DNA of 64,000 nt, from the NCBI RefSeq assembly GCF_003058365.1, contig NZ_CP028858.1, positions 2,220,836-2,284,835 of the forward strand, read 5' to 3'. The DNA comes from Halococcoides cellulosivorans. Lineage in GTDB: Archaea; Halobacteriota; Halobacteria; Halobacteriales; Haloarculaceae. Of the stretch, positions 52,549-61,735 are shown in pieces; the first letter of the stretch is position 1; each line of letters starts with the position of its first letter. Made by a program: the position numbers and the translations under genes. The notes below the pieces were generated by a model. The model was not told where the DNA came from. It ran no database searches and saw only the letters and a program-made list of their open reading frames with translations.

Positions 52549-53682
52549 ATGGCGTCCGCATCGTCGGATCGGGTGTTCACCGATCGGTCACTGCTGGATC
52601 CGGACACGATTCCGGCGGTCTTCGAGCATCGCGATGCGGAGCGTGACGCGCTCCGGACGGTCCTCTCGCCCGCGCTGTGGGGGTCCGGCCCGGCGACGGC
52701 ACTGATCACCGGTCCGCCGGGCGCGGGCAAGCGCACCACGGTCGCGGTCGTCACCGCCCGGACCGACACCCCCGGCGATCGGCCCGCGCCGCGACTCGTC
52801 CCCGTCGCGTGTACGGGAGAGGCGACGGCCTACGACCTCGCGATCACCACGACGAACACGCTCGCCGGCGAGGACGTTCTCGCCGCGAGTGGGTACACGC
52901 GCGAAGCGGCGTTCGGTCGGCTGCGCGACCGGATCGTCGACGCTGCGGCCCCGCCCGTCGTCCGACTCGACGGCGTCGAGCGACTCGACCCCGCCGAACT
53001 GGAGGGGTTTCTCGGCGGGCTGTGCGACGAATCGGCCGCCTGTGGAGTGGTCGCCGTCGCTGACGACCGCGAAAGCCTCCCGCGTGGCGTGCGAGAGCGG
53101 TTTCACGGCGCGATCGACGTCGCGCCCTACGACACGGCGACCGAACGGGCGATCCTCAGCGACCGTGCCGAGCGGGCGTTCACGGACGGGGCCTGTCCGG
53201 CCGCGACCGTCGAGCGAGCGCTCGACCGCGCCGACCGCGGACTCCGGGACGCGCTTCGACTGCTCGACAGTGCTGGTGACCGGGTCGCGTCCGCAGGCCG
53301 CGAGACGGTCGCCCCCGACGACGTCGACGCCGCCGACCGCACCCTCCGCGAGCAACGCCTGCGCGACCGGATCGACGACCGATCGCGCCACGAGCGACTC
53401 ACGCTGGCGGCCGTACTCGACGGCGATGGAGCCCAGCGGTTCGCGGACCTGTACGCGAACTATTGCGATCGATGTGCGGCCGCCGACGTCGACCCCAACC
53501 GCGAGCGGTCGGTCCACAACTACCTCGACGCGCTCGTCACCAGCGGCCTGCTGACAGCCGAGCGTCGCCGCTCACCGGCGGCTGGCACGCACTTCGCCTA
53601 TCAGGCGGCCGTCGACCGCACCGTCCTCCGGCAGTCGCTCGTCGCCGTCGACGACGCAGTCAGTAGATCCGAACGCCAGTGA
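52549..53682 (+). CDS. Orc1/Cdc6-like AAA+ ATPase with altered Walker B
   Basis: 377 residues from ATG 52549. It opens with the Cdc6 linker RSLLDPDTIPAVFEHRDAERDALR. Walker A is intact (TGPPGAGKRTT, about 51-61), while Walker B reads VVRLDGVERLD, lacking the catalytic DE pair. The C-terminal winged helix (LYANYCDRCAAADVDPNRERSVHNYLDALVTSGLL) fits. Haloarchaea have many orc1/cdc6 paralogues, some at replication origins and others as stray copies. Without the DE residues it may bind but not hydrolyse ATP. No origin repeats are visible. Tail overlaps the kinase gene by 23 bases. Confidence 0.82.
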   Translation: MASASSDRVFTDRSLLDPDTIPAVFEHRDAERDALRTVLSPALWGSGPATALITGPPGAGKRTTVAVVTARTDTPGDRPAPRLVPVACTGEATAYDLAITTTNTLAGEDVLAASGYTREAAFGRLRDRIVDAAAPPVVRLDGVERLDPAELEGFLGGLCDESAACGVVAVADDRESLPRGVRERFHGAIDVAPYDTATERAILSDRAERAFTDGACPAATVERALDRADRGLRDALRLLDSAGDRVASAGRETVAPDDVDAADRTLREQRLRDRIDDRSRHERLTLAAVLDGDGAQRFADLYANYCDRCAAADVDPNRERSVHNYLDALVTSGLLTAERRRSPAAGTHFAYQAAVDRTVLRQSLVAVDDAVSRSERQ

Positions 53683-55348
53683 ACGTCACTCGGGCGCCAC
53701 CGCTCGGGCCGTCACCGATCGTCAGCGTCCAGCCGTGAGCGCGGGCGATCGCCGCGACGACCGCCAGCCCCGACCCCAGGCGGTCGTCGCGCTCGGACCT
53801 GCCGTACTGGAGGACCTCCGAGCGACGCCCCGGGGGGATGCCGGGGCCGTCGTCAGCGACGAAAAACCCCTCGTCGATCGTCCCGATTCGAACGGTCGGG
53901 GCGGGCCCGGCGTACGTGGACGCGTTCTCGAACAGTTCCGCGAGCAGCGTTTCGAGCAGGCCTGGATGGGCGTCGATCACCGCCGAGTCCACCACGTCGA
54001 GCGTCGAGTCTGCTCCCGGACTGACGCGGTCCTCGTCCGGGCTCCGATCGCCCCCGCCCGTCCAGACCGCTCGCGCCCGGTCAGCGAGGTCGGTCGCCGC
54101 GGCGGCGTCGGGCAACTGGCGTGTCTGGAGCAGCGTCCGGAGGTCCGCCACGGCCGCCCGAATCGCCGGTCGGTCGTCCGGGTCATCGCCCCCGAGTCGC
54201 GAGGCCAGGTCGGTGCGGAGGATCGTCTCGACGGTCTCCAGGACGTCGGCCTGGATCGCGGCCCGTCGCTTGGCCCGCCAGCTATCGGTGTCGTCGATGG
54301 CGATGCCGATCACGCCCGCGATCTCGCCGTCGCGGTACCACGGCACCTTGAGGTCGGTGACGGCGAACCGCTGCTCGTCGGCCGTCAGACGGACGTTCTC
54401 GCGCTCGATCACCGGCTCGCCGGTCTCGACGACACGCTCGTCGGTCTCGCGGAACCGCTCGGCGTTGGCGTCGGGGTACAGATCGAAGTCGGTCTTACCG
54501 ATCACGTCGGCAGGGACGTGGTGGATCGTCCCGTCGGGCGCGTCGATCGTCGACGTGTCGTCGGCCATCCCACCGACCAGCGCGTGGCTGACGGCGACGT
54601 GTCGGCCCTGTCGGTCCTTGACGTAGATTGACAGCGGCATCTGATCGAGCAGCGAGTCGAACATCGACACCGACGGGTGTGTGCCACGGTCGGCCCCGGT
54701 CGGAGCGCCGAGCGCGCCGACGAGACGCTCACCGTCGCGTCCGACCCACAGCAAGCGGGACGGAGCGGACTCCTCGGCGGGCAGCGTCACCGACAGCGGG
54801 CGACTATCGGTCGCCGCGCTCGCGAGGTCCGTCGCGCGCTGGTCGAACACACTCGACACCGGCGCGTCGATCAGCGCCGCGGCCGACCGGCCCACGCAGT
54901 CGGAAAAAGCCGCGTTGACCGCGCGGAATCCGCCGTCGTAGACGAACGCGGGCACCGGGATCGACGCGATATCGACCGTCGCCGCCCGGTGGGACGCGGT
55001 GAGTTCACGCAGGTGGTGTGCGACGATGCGGGCCGTGCGATCGGTACCGTCGTCCCGAACCGCCCGGATCGACGGCTCGTCGAGCAGGTCGGCGGGCATC
55101 GCTGCCGCCTCGCCCACCAGGACGATCGGGAGATCGGGTGCTCGGGCCCGGAGGTCGACGGCACGCTCGACGTGTGGGCCGGCGAGCACGACCGCGTCGC
55201 CGTCGGCGGCCCCCTGAACGGTCTCGAACTCCCCGACCGCCCGCACGTCGAGTGCGGCCATCTCCTCGACGACACGGCCGGGTGGTGTGACGGGATCACC
55301 GAACGTGCCGACCGTGAGGACCGTCACTCGGTCTGTGCCACCGGTCAT
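53660..55348 (-). CDS. PAS-domain sensor histidine-kinase-like protein without the phospho-acceptor His
   Basis: 562 residues from ATG 55346-55348. Residues 1-110 look like a receiver-type or Rossmann N-terminus (VTVLTVGTFGDPV, VVLAGPHVERAVDLRARAPDLPIVLVG). Two PAS-type segments follow (about 130-220 and 225-360, with VPWYRDGEIAGVIGIAIDDT). The ATPase domain has an N box (LAELFENAS), G1 (DDGPGIPPG) and G2 (GSGLAV). Between PAS and ATPase the only His is in DAHPGLL; the helix where the usual phospho-His lies reads ETVETILRTDLASRL. It may be a degenerate or ATP-binding regulator, or a bypass kinase. No receiver gene adjoins. Confidence 0.82.
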   Translation of the reverse strand: MTGGTDRVTVLTVGTFGDPVTPPGRVVEEMAALDVRAVGEFETVQGAADGDAVVLAGPHVERAVDLRARAPDLPIVLVGEAAAMPADLLDEPSIRAVRDDGTDRTARIVAHHLRELTASHRAATVDIASIPVPAFVYDGGFRAVNAAFSDCVGRSAAALIDAPVSSVFDQRATDLASAATDSRPLSVTLPAEESAPSRLLWVGRDGERLVGALGAPTGADRGTHPSVSMFDSLLDQMPLSIYVKDRQGRHVAVSHALVGGMADDTSTIDAPDGTIHHVPADVIGKTDFDLYPDANAERFRETDERVVETGEPVIERENVRLTADEQRFAVTDLKVPWYRDGEIAGVIGIAIDDTDSWRAKRRAAIQADVLETVETILRTDLASRLGGDDPDDRPAIRAAVADLRTLLQTRQLPDAAAATDLADRARAVWTGGGDRSPDEDRVSPGADSTLDVVDSAVIDAHPGLLETLLAELFENASTYAGPAPTVRIGTIDEGFFVADDGPGIPPGRRSEVLQYGRSERDDRLGSGLAVVAAIARAHGWTLTIGDGPSGGARVTFTGVRIY

Positions 55349-55389
55349 CACCCGTCGTTCGCCGGTCGAGAACAAAGGTCGTTCGACAC

Positions 55390-56562
55390 TCAGACCGACT
55401 CGAACAGCGCGAGCACGTCCTGGGAGTCGACCACGCCGTCACCCGAGAAGTCGTACGCGTCGACGTGGTCCTGGACCGCCGGCGAGTCGGTGTGCTGGAA
55501 CAACGCGTTCACGTCGGGGAAGTCGAGTTTGTCGTTGCCCGAGACGTCCTCGTACAGGCCGTCACCGTCGAGGTCCTGCGGGACGCGACCGTCGATCGGG
55601 TCGACCTCGGGGGTCGGCGTCGTGGTCGGCTCCTCGGTCGTGGTCGTCGTCGGCGTCGACTCGACGGCCTCGAACTGGCGGACGTAGTCGACGGTCATCC
55701 GCTGTGGGAACTCCGTGGAGGCGTCGGGGTAGCCCGGCCAACTGCCGCCGACGGCGACGTTGAGCAGGAAGAAAAACTCGTGATCGAACACCCACTGGTT
55801 GCCTGCATCCTCGACCTCCGAACGGGTGACGTCGTGGAAGTGGGTGCCGTCGACGTACCAGTCGATCCGGTCTGGCTGCCAGACGATCGAGTAGGTGTGC
55901 GCCGACTGCGAGAAGTCCGTCCCGGCGTCGGTGTGGGAGGTGTTGATCCCGTCGGCGCCCGAGTAGCCGGGGCCGTGGACGGTCGCGTGGATCGTGTCTG
56001 TATTGTGACCGAGAAACTCCGCGACGTCGATCTCGCCGTCGTCGGGCCAGCCGTAGCCGCCGAGCATCCAGATCGCCGGCCAGAGCCCCTGGCCCTCGGG
56101 AAAGGTCGCGCGGACGTCCAGGCGCCCGTACTGCATCGTGTGTGCGCCCTGAGTCTTCAGACGACCGGAGGTGTACTCGTTGACCCCGTTCGGGGCGGTC
56201 TCCTCGCGGGCCTCGATGACGAGTGATCCGTCCTCGACGAAGGCGTTGTCACCCGCCGTGTAGTACTGTTCTTCCTCGTTGCCCCACGGACAGGTGCTCT
56301 TGTGGCGTCGGTTTTCACCACAGCCACCGCCGGTCTCGTGTGTCCAGGCGTCGTCGATCGATCCGTCGAACTCGTCGCGCCAGACCATCTGCCAGGACTG
56401 ATCGCCGGGGGCGTCGATCGCGGGCGCATCGTCCGGGACCGCCCGTGCGGCACCCATGGCGGCGAGGCCGCCGACCACGCCCGCCCCGACCGTCGAGAGG
56501 AAGCTCCGGCGAGTTCGGTCACGGGTCGATACTGTGCGTCGATCGGTGTTGTCGTCGGTCAT
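55390..56562 (-). CDS. GH16 laminarinase-like enzyme with C-terminal dockerin
   Basis: 390 residues from ATG 56560-56562. A Tat signal (RTRRSFLSTVGAGVVGGLAA, R18-R19) leads to a GH16 jelly-roll (about 55-295). The retaining catalytic signature is DGEIDVAEFLGH with Glu177 nucleophile, Asp179 and Glu182 acid/base. Other marks are WPAIWMLGG and WQPDRIDWYVDGT. Such enzymes cleave beta-1,3- or mixed-linked glucans. A Thr-rich linker (TPTTTTTEEPTTTPTPE) precedes the dockerin (DVSGNDKLDFPDV and DFSGDGVVDSQDV). The first calcium loop has Asn-Asp in place of Gly-Asp-Gly. It is separated from the kinase gene by 41 bases. Confidence 0.92.
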   Translation of the reverse strand: MTDDNTDRRTVSTRDRTRRSFLSTVGAGVVGGLAAMGAARAVPDDAPAIDAPGDQSWQMVWRDEFDGSIDDAWTHETGGGCGENRRHKSTCPWGNEEEQYYTAGDNAFVEDGSLVIEAREETAPNGVNEYTSGRLKTQGAHTMQYGRLDVRATFPEGQGLWPAIWMLGGYGWPDDGEIDVAEFLGHNTDTIHATVHGPGYSGADGINTSHTDAGTDFSQSAHTYSIVWQPDRIDWYVDGTHFHDVTRSEVEDAGNQWVFDHEFFFLLNVAVGGSWPGYPDASTEFPQRMTVDYVRQFEAVESTPTTTTTEEPTTTPTPEVDPIDGRVPQDLDGDGLYEDVSGNDKLDFPDVNALFQHTDSPAVQDHVDAYDFSGDGVVDSQDVLALFESV

Positions 56563-56577
56563 GGTGGGATAGGGTCG

Positions 56578-56595
56578 CGGTCCGCTCGCGGACCG
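56578..56595 (-). promoter_or_regulatory. 8-2-8 inverted repeat at the GH16 start
   Basis: CGGTCCGCTCGCGGACCG, perfect eight-base arms around TC, 15 bases before the ATG. A TATA candidate (GAGAGAATAGAC, 56605-56616) places the repeat over or just after the predicted transcription start. It could be an operator or a leader hairpin like that of GH10. Confidence 0.5.
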
Positions 56596-56704
56596 GACAC
56601 AGGTGTCTATTCTCTCAACGGGACGCACAATGAAAAGATCTTCCTGAACGGCCACTCGACGACCGATCGAGTGAGCGACCACTCGTTCAGCACCCCGTCC
56701 CCAC

Positions 56705-59700
56705 TCAGACGCGGCGCACGACGAGTGCCGCCGCGACGAACGCGAGGACGCCGACGAGCGCACTGATCGGGCCGAGCGGGAGGCCGCCGTCGGCGGGGCC
56801 AGCACCACCCGCGTCGGTCGTGCTCTCCGTCTCCGGGGTCGACGTCGCCGTCGGATCGGGCGCACTCGTGGTGGTGGGCGTCGCGGTGGTCGGGACCGGC
56901 GTGCGGACCGCGTCCGTCGGTGCCTCCGTGGTGATCTCGATGCGGTCGTCGACCGCGACGCCACCACCGCCCGAGTCGTCGGTCGCGGGCGCGGACTGGA
57001 CGGCGAGCGAGGTCGCGACCGACTCGTTCGCGCTCGCGAGGCCGACGGTATGCTCACCGGCGTCGACCGCGTGTCGAACGGTGATCGTCCGACGCTGCCC
57101 CGGTGCGAGTGTGATCGATCGAGAGGCGACGACGCGGTCGTCGACGGACAGTTCGATCGGCGCGGTCCAGTCCGCACGGCCCAGATTCGTCACCGTCGCG
57201 GTGGCCGTCACCGAGCCATCGGCCGACCCGATGTCGACCGCAGAGAGGCCCAGATACCGCGCGCGCTGGCGGAGCCGAACGATCGCGCTTTCGTTGCCCC
57301 CGACGGTGCGCGATTCGGTCGTGTAGCCCGCTCGCTCGACGGTGAGCGTGTACGACCGATCGGGCAGCAGGCCGTCGACGGCGAACGCACCGGTCGCGTT
57401 CGTCGAGACGGTCCGGCCCTGGGGGCCTTCGACGGCGACCGTCGCGTTCGCGACGGCGTGGTCGTCGCGGTCCCCGAGCACGCGACCCGCGATCCGACCC
57501 GTCGGTGCCTCGACGGTGAGGGGGGCTGTGAGGCCACTGCCACCGGCGGCGATCCGCTGGGTGTGAGCGCCCAGCGTCGCGTTCGCGGGGACAACCCAGG
57601 AGAGTCCGACCGTTCGCGTCTCGTTCGGAGCGAGTGCAATCGTCGTCGAATTGCGCTCGACACCGTCGGCCGAGTACCGGATCTCGTCGGTCACGGTCGT
57701 CGCGCCGGCGTTCTCGACCGTGGCGCCGAGCCGCACGCGCTCGCCAGGCCGGGCCCGATCTGGCAGATCGATCGCGGTGACCTGGAGGCCCTCGGATGGC
57801 TCACCGAGGAGTGCGTAGGTGCCCGGCAACGCGACGTCGTCGGCCGCGGCCCGGCGGTCGTCGTCGGCAGCGGCCGTCGCGGTCCAGCCCCCCGACGCGT
57901 AGCGCGAGAGGGCGAGCGTCGTGAGATCCACGGCCCCGATCGGCCCGGTGTCTCGAACGCCGAGGTCGAGTGTGGCCGACGGCCCCCGCTCGGTCGCGCG
58001 GAGCGCGGGACTGACACGCTCGCGGTCGTCGGGCAGGGCCGGCGGCGTCGTCCGCCGAACGGTCACGTTCCGGCCGCTCGCGGCGATACTGGCCGACCCG
58101 CGGACCGAGAGATTCCGAACGGTCGCCGTCGACGGATCGACCGCGCCGAAGGAGATCGACCCGTTGGTCACCCGAGCGTCGTCGATCGTGGCCTCGCTGC
58201 CGTTCTCGATCGCGATCGCCCGGTCGGCCCCGGAGACGGTCGCTCCCGAGACCGAGACGTTCCGCGTCGTCTCGGGGAGGGCTGCCGAGGAGCCGTTGTA
58301 CGCTCCGACACGAAGGCCCTCCGGAGCGTCCTGAACGGTCAGATCGGTGATCGTGGTCCCGCGGACCGACTCGATGTCGACGCCGGCGCCCCGGACCGTC
58401 GCCGCGGAGACGGTGGCCTTCGACTCGACGATCTGGATGCCCGACACGGCGGTGGGGTCGTCGACACGCACGTCGACGTCGCGCACCGTCCCGTCCGTGA
58501 CGAGAAACAGTCCGCGTGGCCGGAGTTCGGCCAGTCCAGACGGCGACCGAGAGGGTCGAGACGAGTTCTCGACGTCGACATCGAGGTCACGGACGGACAC
58601 GTTCGACCCCTGGACGATAGCGCCGATCTGAGACACGTCGGCCGAGGCGTTCCGAACGCTGACACCGTTCGAAAAGAGCCAGTAGCCGGTCCTCGCGTCC
58701 CGAACGGTCGTGTTGGAGATCGATCGCATCGGTCCGTAGGTATCCACCCCCAAAGAGACGTTCTCGAACTGCGAGTCCGTGATCGACCCGCCCGCCGCGT
58801 CGGCCCCACCGAGCGAGTAGAACAGCGGGTAGTGTCGGAATCCAGTGGTGACGTCACGAACCGTGGTGTTCCGGACGGTCACGCTCGGGCCCTCGTTGGC
58901 GATGCCCGTCGTCACGTTCCCCTCGATCGTGAGGTTCGTGATCGTCACCTGGGGACTGCTCGCGATGGTCGCGATGGCGGTCGAACTCCCGCGCGTCCGA
59001 CTGACGAAGCGCAGCGGGGCCGCGTCGGGACTCGCGGTGATCGTCATCGGCCGCACCACGGCGAGTCCGGTGTCGAACACGGGCCCGGCCTGTGTCGATT
59101 CGGCCGACGCGTTCGGCGTGACGGGGATCGTCATCCGCTCGTCGTTCTCGAACCGGACCGTGGTGCCCGTCCCGGCAATGTTCAGCGCCGACTGGAGGTT
59201 CTCGGAGCCGACGTCGTCCGGGACGACGATCGGATCGGGGTGAATCCGGAGCGGGCCGACCGTCCAGTTCGATCTCGCAGTCCCGTCGCTGGCGACGAGT
59301 GTCAGGCCAACCTCCCCCACGTAGCCCGCGTCGGGCCGCATCGTGACGTCGACCGTCGACGCGTTCTCGGGCAGTCCGACGGTCTCGTTCGGGCGGACCG
59401 ACTGGCCCGCCACCGACAGACCGAGGCCCGCCGACTCGGAGATCGGGTCGCCGTGGACGACCGGCGTGAGTTCCTCGGCGCTCGCCACGCGGACGCGCGT
59501 GGTGATGGTCTCGTTCGGGGACGCGTACTGATCGGGCCCGGACGACAACGCGATGGCGGGCGACCGCTCGGTGATCGAGAGGTTCACACGCGTCCGCTCG
59601 GCCGAGTCGACGGTCTCACTGGCGCGTTCCCACCCGAACTGGTCGGCCGAGACGGTGACCGCGCCGGCGGGGACCCGAACCGAGTAGGCCCCGCTCTCGT

Positions 59701-61318
59701 CGGTCGTCGTCGTGTATCCCGCCGCCCGGACGGTGACGTTGTCCGCCGGACGACCGTCGATGTGGACGACGCCGCTCACGGTCTCGGATCGGGGCTCCAG
59801 CGCCGCCGTGAGGTCGATTACGCCGTGCCCGGCCCGCCGGTTGACGGTACCGTTGCCGTGATACTGCTCGGCGGTCGATTCGAGGCGATATTGGACGCCG
59901 GCCACCGTCAGGTCGGGGTGTTCCGAGCGGAGCAGAGCGACCGCTCCGGCGACGTGGGGGGCGGCCATGCTGGTCCCGGACATCCGCCCGTAGCCGCTCG
60001 GAACCGCGCTGTAGACCTCGTACCCCGGTGCGACGACGTCCGGCACGACGTACTCGTCGGGCCAGTCGTCGGGCGCGTACAGGCCCCACGTGCGCGACGT
60101 CTGGACGCGCCGCCCACTCGAAAAGTCAGTCACGCGGCCGGTGTCGTCGACGGCACCGACCGACAGCGACGGATAGATCGACGCTGGCGATCCGGACGTT
60201 CCGACGCCCGAATTCCCGCTGGAGACGACGACGACCGTGCCGGCCGCACGCGCCCGCTGGACGGGTTCGATGAACAGCCCCCGAGCCGAGAGCCCGAGAC
60301 TCAGCGAGATGGCGTCCGGCCGGGGCCGCTGTTCGATCGCCCACTCCATGCCGGCGATCACCGACGCGTAGGACGCGGATCCACTCCCGGTGGCGACCTT
60401 CCCGTGATACAGTGTCGCGTTCGGCGCGACGCCGTAGTGGGTACCGTTGGGTGTCGTCGCCCCGACGGCCGTGCCGCTCGTGTGCGTGCCGTGGCCGTGG
60501 GGATCGTAGGGCTCCGAGGGGACGTGGCCCCCGTCCATCGCGAACTCGGACCAGGCCTGCGGTTCGAGGTCCGGATGGGCCGTCGGATCGACACCGGTGT
60601 CGAGGACGGCGACGGTCGCGTTCCCGCCGCGCTGGTCGTACGACTGCCAGGCGGCGGTGGCGTTGATCAGTTCCAGGCCACCCGTCGCAGAGCCGTTCGG
60701 ACGCCCAGTAGCCGCGAGCGCACGCGATTCAGTCGGCCCGACGCCGTCCGGGCGCGGCGCGATTCCGTCTGGCTGGCGCTGTGTCGCCCCCGGGACCGGC
60801 CGAACGCTCTGAGTCCCCGCGGCCCCCGTGACCGGAACGCGGACGTTCGGGTGGATGGCCGTGACGCCCGGAACCCCGGCGAGACGGTCGAGCGGCAGAC
60901 GGTCGGTGTCGACCGTGACGAGCAGCGCCTGGCTCAGCCAGAACGTCCGATCGACGGTGATCCCGGATTGCGTCGCTGCAAACTGCTCGACCGGGCGACG
61001 GGCCTGCTCGGCCCGGGATTTGAGGTGTGAGATCGACGCCTGACCGCCGTGTCGTGAGTCCGGTTCGACCCGGACGATCACCTCGACGGTCCCGTTGGCG
61101 TCCCGAAGCGGAGGGGCGATCGCTTGCTCGTCGCTGGACGAGAGGGGACCGTCCGCCCCGCCGTCGTCGACGGGAGCGGTCTGGTTTCCGAGGGTTCGAT
61201 CGGAGACCGACCGATCGATCGGTGACTGTCCATCGTCGAGGGGCACCGCCCCCGCGACCCCGCTCGAACCGACGAGCAGGGCCACGACGAGCGCGCCCAG
61301 GAGGGCTCTCGATGTCAT
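56705..61318 (-). CDS. Large secreted subtilisin-type (S8) protease with beta-helix and C-terminal anchor
   Basis: 1537 residues from ATG 61316-61318. A Sec-type signal (SRALLGALVVALLVGSSGVAGA) and an inhibitor-like prodomain (about 75-165) precede the S8 domain. Its triad is Asp240 (VAVLDTGVDP), His276 (HGHGTHTSG) and Ser450 (GTSMAAPHVAG). Then come a carboxypeptidase-regulatory-like domain (about 535-600), a long beta-helix of Asn/Val-rich repeats (about 790-1120), CARDB-type domains, and a second regulatory-like domain. The C-terminus reads GGLPLGPISALVGVLAFVAAALVVRRV, a PGF-CTERM-like anchor. The likely role is processing or degradation of surface proteins. It is divergent from the GGM-tailed thermosome gene. 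Confidence 0.9.
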   Translation of the reverse strand: MTSRALLGALVVALLVGSSGVAGAVPLDDGQSPIDRSVSDRTLGNQTAPVDDGGADGPLSSSDEQAIAPPLRDANGTVEVIVRVEPDSRHGGQASISHLKSRAEQARRPVEQFAATQSGITVDRTFWLSQALLVTVDTDRLPLDRLAGVPGVTAIHPNVRVPVTGAAGTQSVRPVPGATQRQPDGIAPRPDGVGPTESRALAATGRPNGSATGGLELINATAAWQSYDQRGGNATVAVLDTGVDPTAHPDLEPQAWSEFAMDGGHVPSEPYDPHGHGTHTSGTAVGATTPNGTHYGVAPNATLYHGKVATGSGSASYASVIAGMEWAIEQRPRPDAISLSLGLSARGLFIEPVQRARAAGTVVVVSSGNSGVGTSGSPASIYPSLSVGAVDDTGRVTDFSSGRRVQTSRTWGLYAPDDWPDEYVVPDVVAPGYEVYSAVPSGYGRMSGTSMAAPHVAGAVALLRSEHPDLTVAGVQYRLESTAEQYHGNGTVNRRAGHGVIDLTAALEPRSETVSGVVHIDGRPADNVTVRAAGYTTTTDESGAYSVRVPAGAVTVSADQFGWERASETVDSAERTRVNLSITERSPAIALSSGPDQYASPNETITTRVRVASAEELTPVVHGDPISESAGLGLSVAGQSVRPNETVGLPENASTVDVTMRPDAGYVGEVGLTLVASDGTARSNWTVGPLRIHPDPIVVPDDVGSENLQSALNIAGTGTTVRFENDERMTIPVTPNASAESTQAGPVFDTGLAVVRPMTITASPDAAPLRFVSRTRGSSTAIATIASSPQVTITNLTIEGNVTTGIANEGPSVTVRNTTVRDVTTGFRHYPLFYSLGGADAAGGSITDSQFENVSLGVDTYGPMRSISNTTVRDARTGYWLFSNGVSVRNASADVSQIGAIVQGSNVSVRDLDVDVENSSRPSRSPSGLAELRPRGLFLVTDGTVRDVDVRVDDPTAVSGIQIVESKATVSAATVRGAGVDIESVRGTTITDLTVQDAPEGLRVGAYNGSSAALPETTRNVSVSGATVSGADRAIAIENGSEATIDDARVTNGSISFGAVDPSTATVRNLSVRGSASIAASGRNVTVRRTTPPALPDDRERVSPALRATERGPSATLDLGVRDTGPIGAVDLTTLALSRYASGGWTATAAADDDRRAAADDVALPGTYALLGEPSEGLQVTAIDLPDRARPGERVRLGATVENAGATTVTDEIRYSADGVERNSTTIALAPNETRTVGLSWVVPANATLGAHTQRIAAGGSGLTAPLTVEAPTGRIAGRVLGDRDDHAVANATVAVEGPQGRTVSTNATGAFAVDGLLPDRSYTLTVERAGYTTESRTVGGNESAIVRLRQRARYLGLSAVDIGSADGSVTATATVTNLGRADWTAPIELSVDDRVVASRSITLAPGQRRTITVRHAVDAGEHTVGLASANESVATSLAVQSAPATDDSGGGGVAVDDRIEITTEAPTDAVRTPVPTTATPTTTSAPDPTATSTPETESTTDAGGAGPADGGLPLGPISALVGVLAFVAAALVVRRV

Positions 61319-61735
61319 GTATGGGTATCTACGGGTTTTTGCCGCCCCTGGCCCACCCGCAAAGGTCCCAGGGCGTCCGCATCTGTGATGAAACCGACAG
61401 CAACATATAAAAAATAATCGATCTGTACAGATGATATGGGTCGCCGTACTGTGATTCACGGCCCACGCCGACGCCACCACGCGCGTCGATCACCGGGTGG
61501 GCCCATCGACGACCTCTCGCTACGGTCCGAGCAGAAACACGACCGGTCGATCCGACTCGGTCGGTAGGGGTGAACGACATGCGGGTAAACGACGTGCGGG
61601 CGTGAACACACCAGACGGGCCGAACTTAAACCCGAGCGTGGCACGCGGGCACACGTCCGTACCGCATCCGGACGGGCCAGCGTTCGAACGAGACCACAGG
61701 GTTTATATAGAAGCACTTTCAATCCTCGGTTGATT
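61319..61735. promoter_or_regulatory. 417-base divergent promoter region of the subtilase and the thermosome
   Basis: On the minus strand a TATA element is at 61405-61418 (ATATAAAAAATAAT on the plus strand). Just upstream is a perfect 12-base palindrome ATCTGTACAGAT (61421-61432), a plausible operator. On the plus strand TTTATATA (61702-61709) serves the thermosome, with the palindrome CGTTCGAACG (61681-61690) 11 bases upstream. Two near-identical 14-base stretches (AACGACATGCGGGT and AACGACGTGCGGGC) are at 61573-61602. I see no gene. Confidence 0.6.

Noticed and set aside
57050-61030. 1326-residue open frame on the plus strand over the subtilase
   Set aside because: Antisense shadow: Arg/Asp-rich, no domain, while the minus strand has a full S8 triad and anchor.
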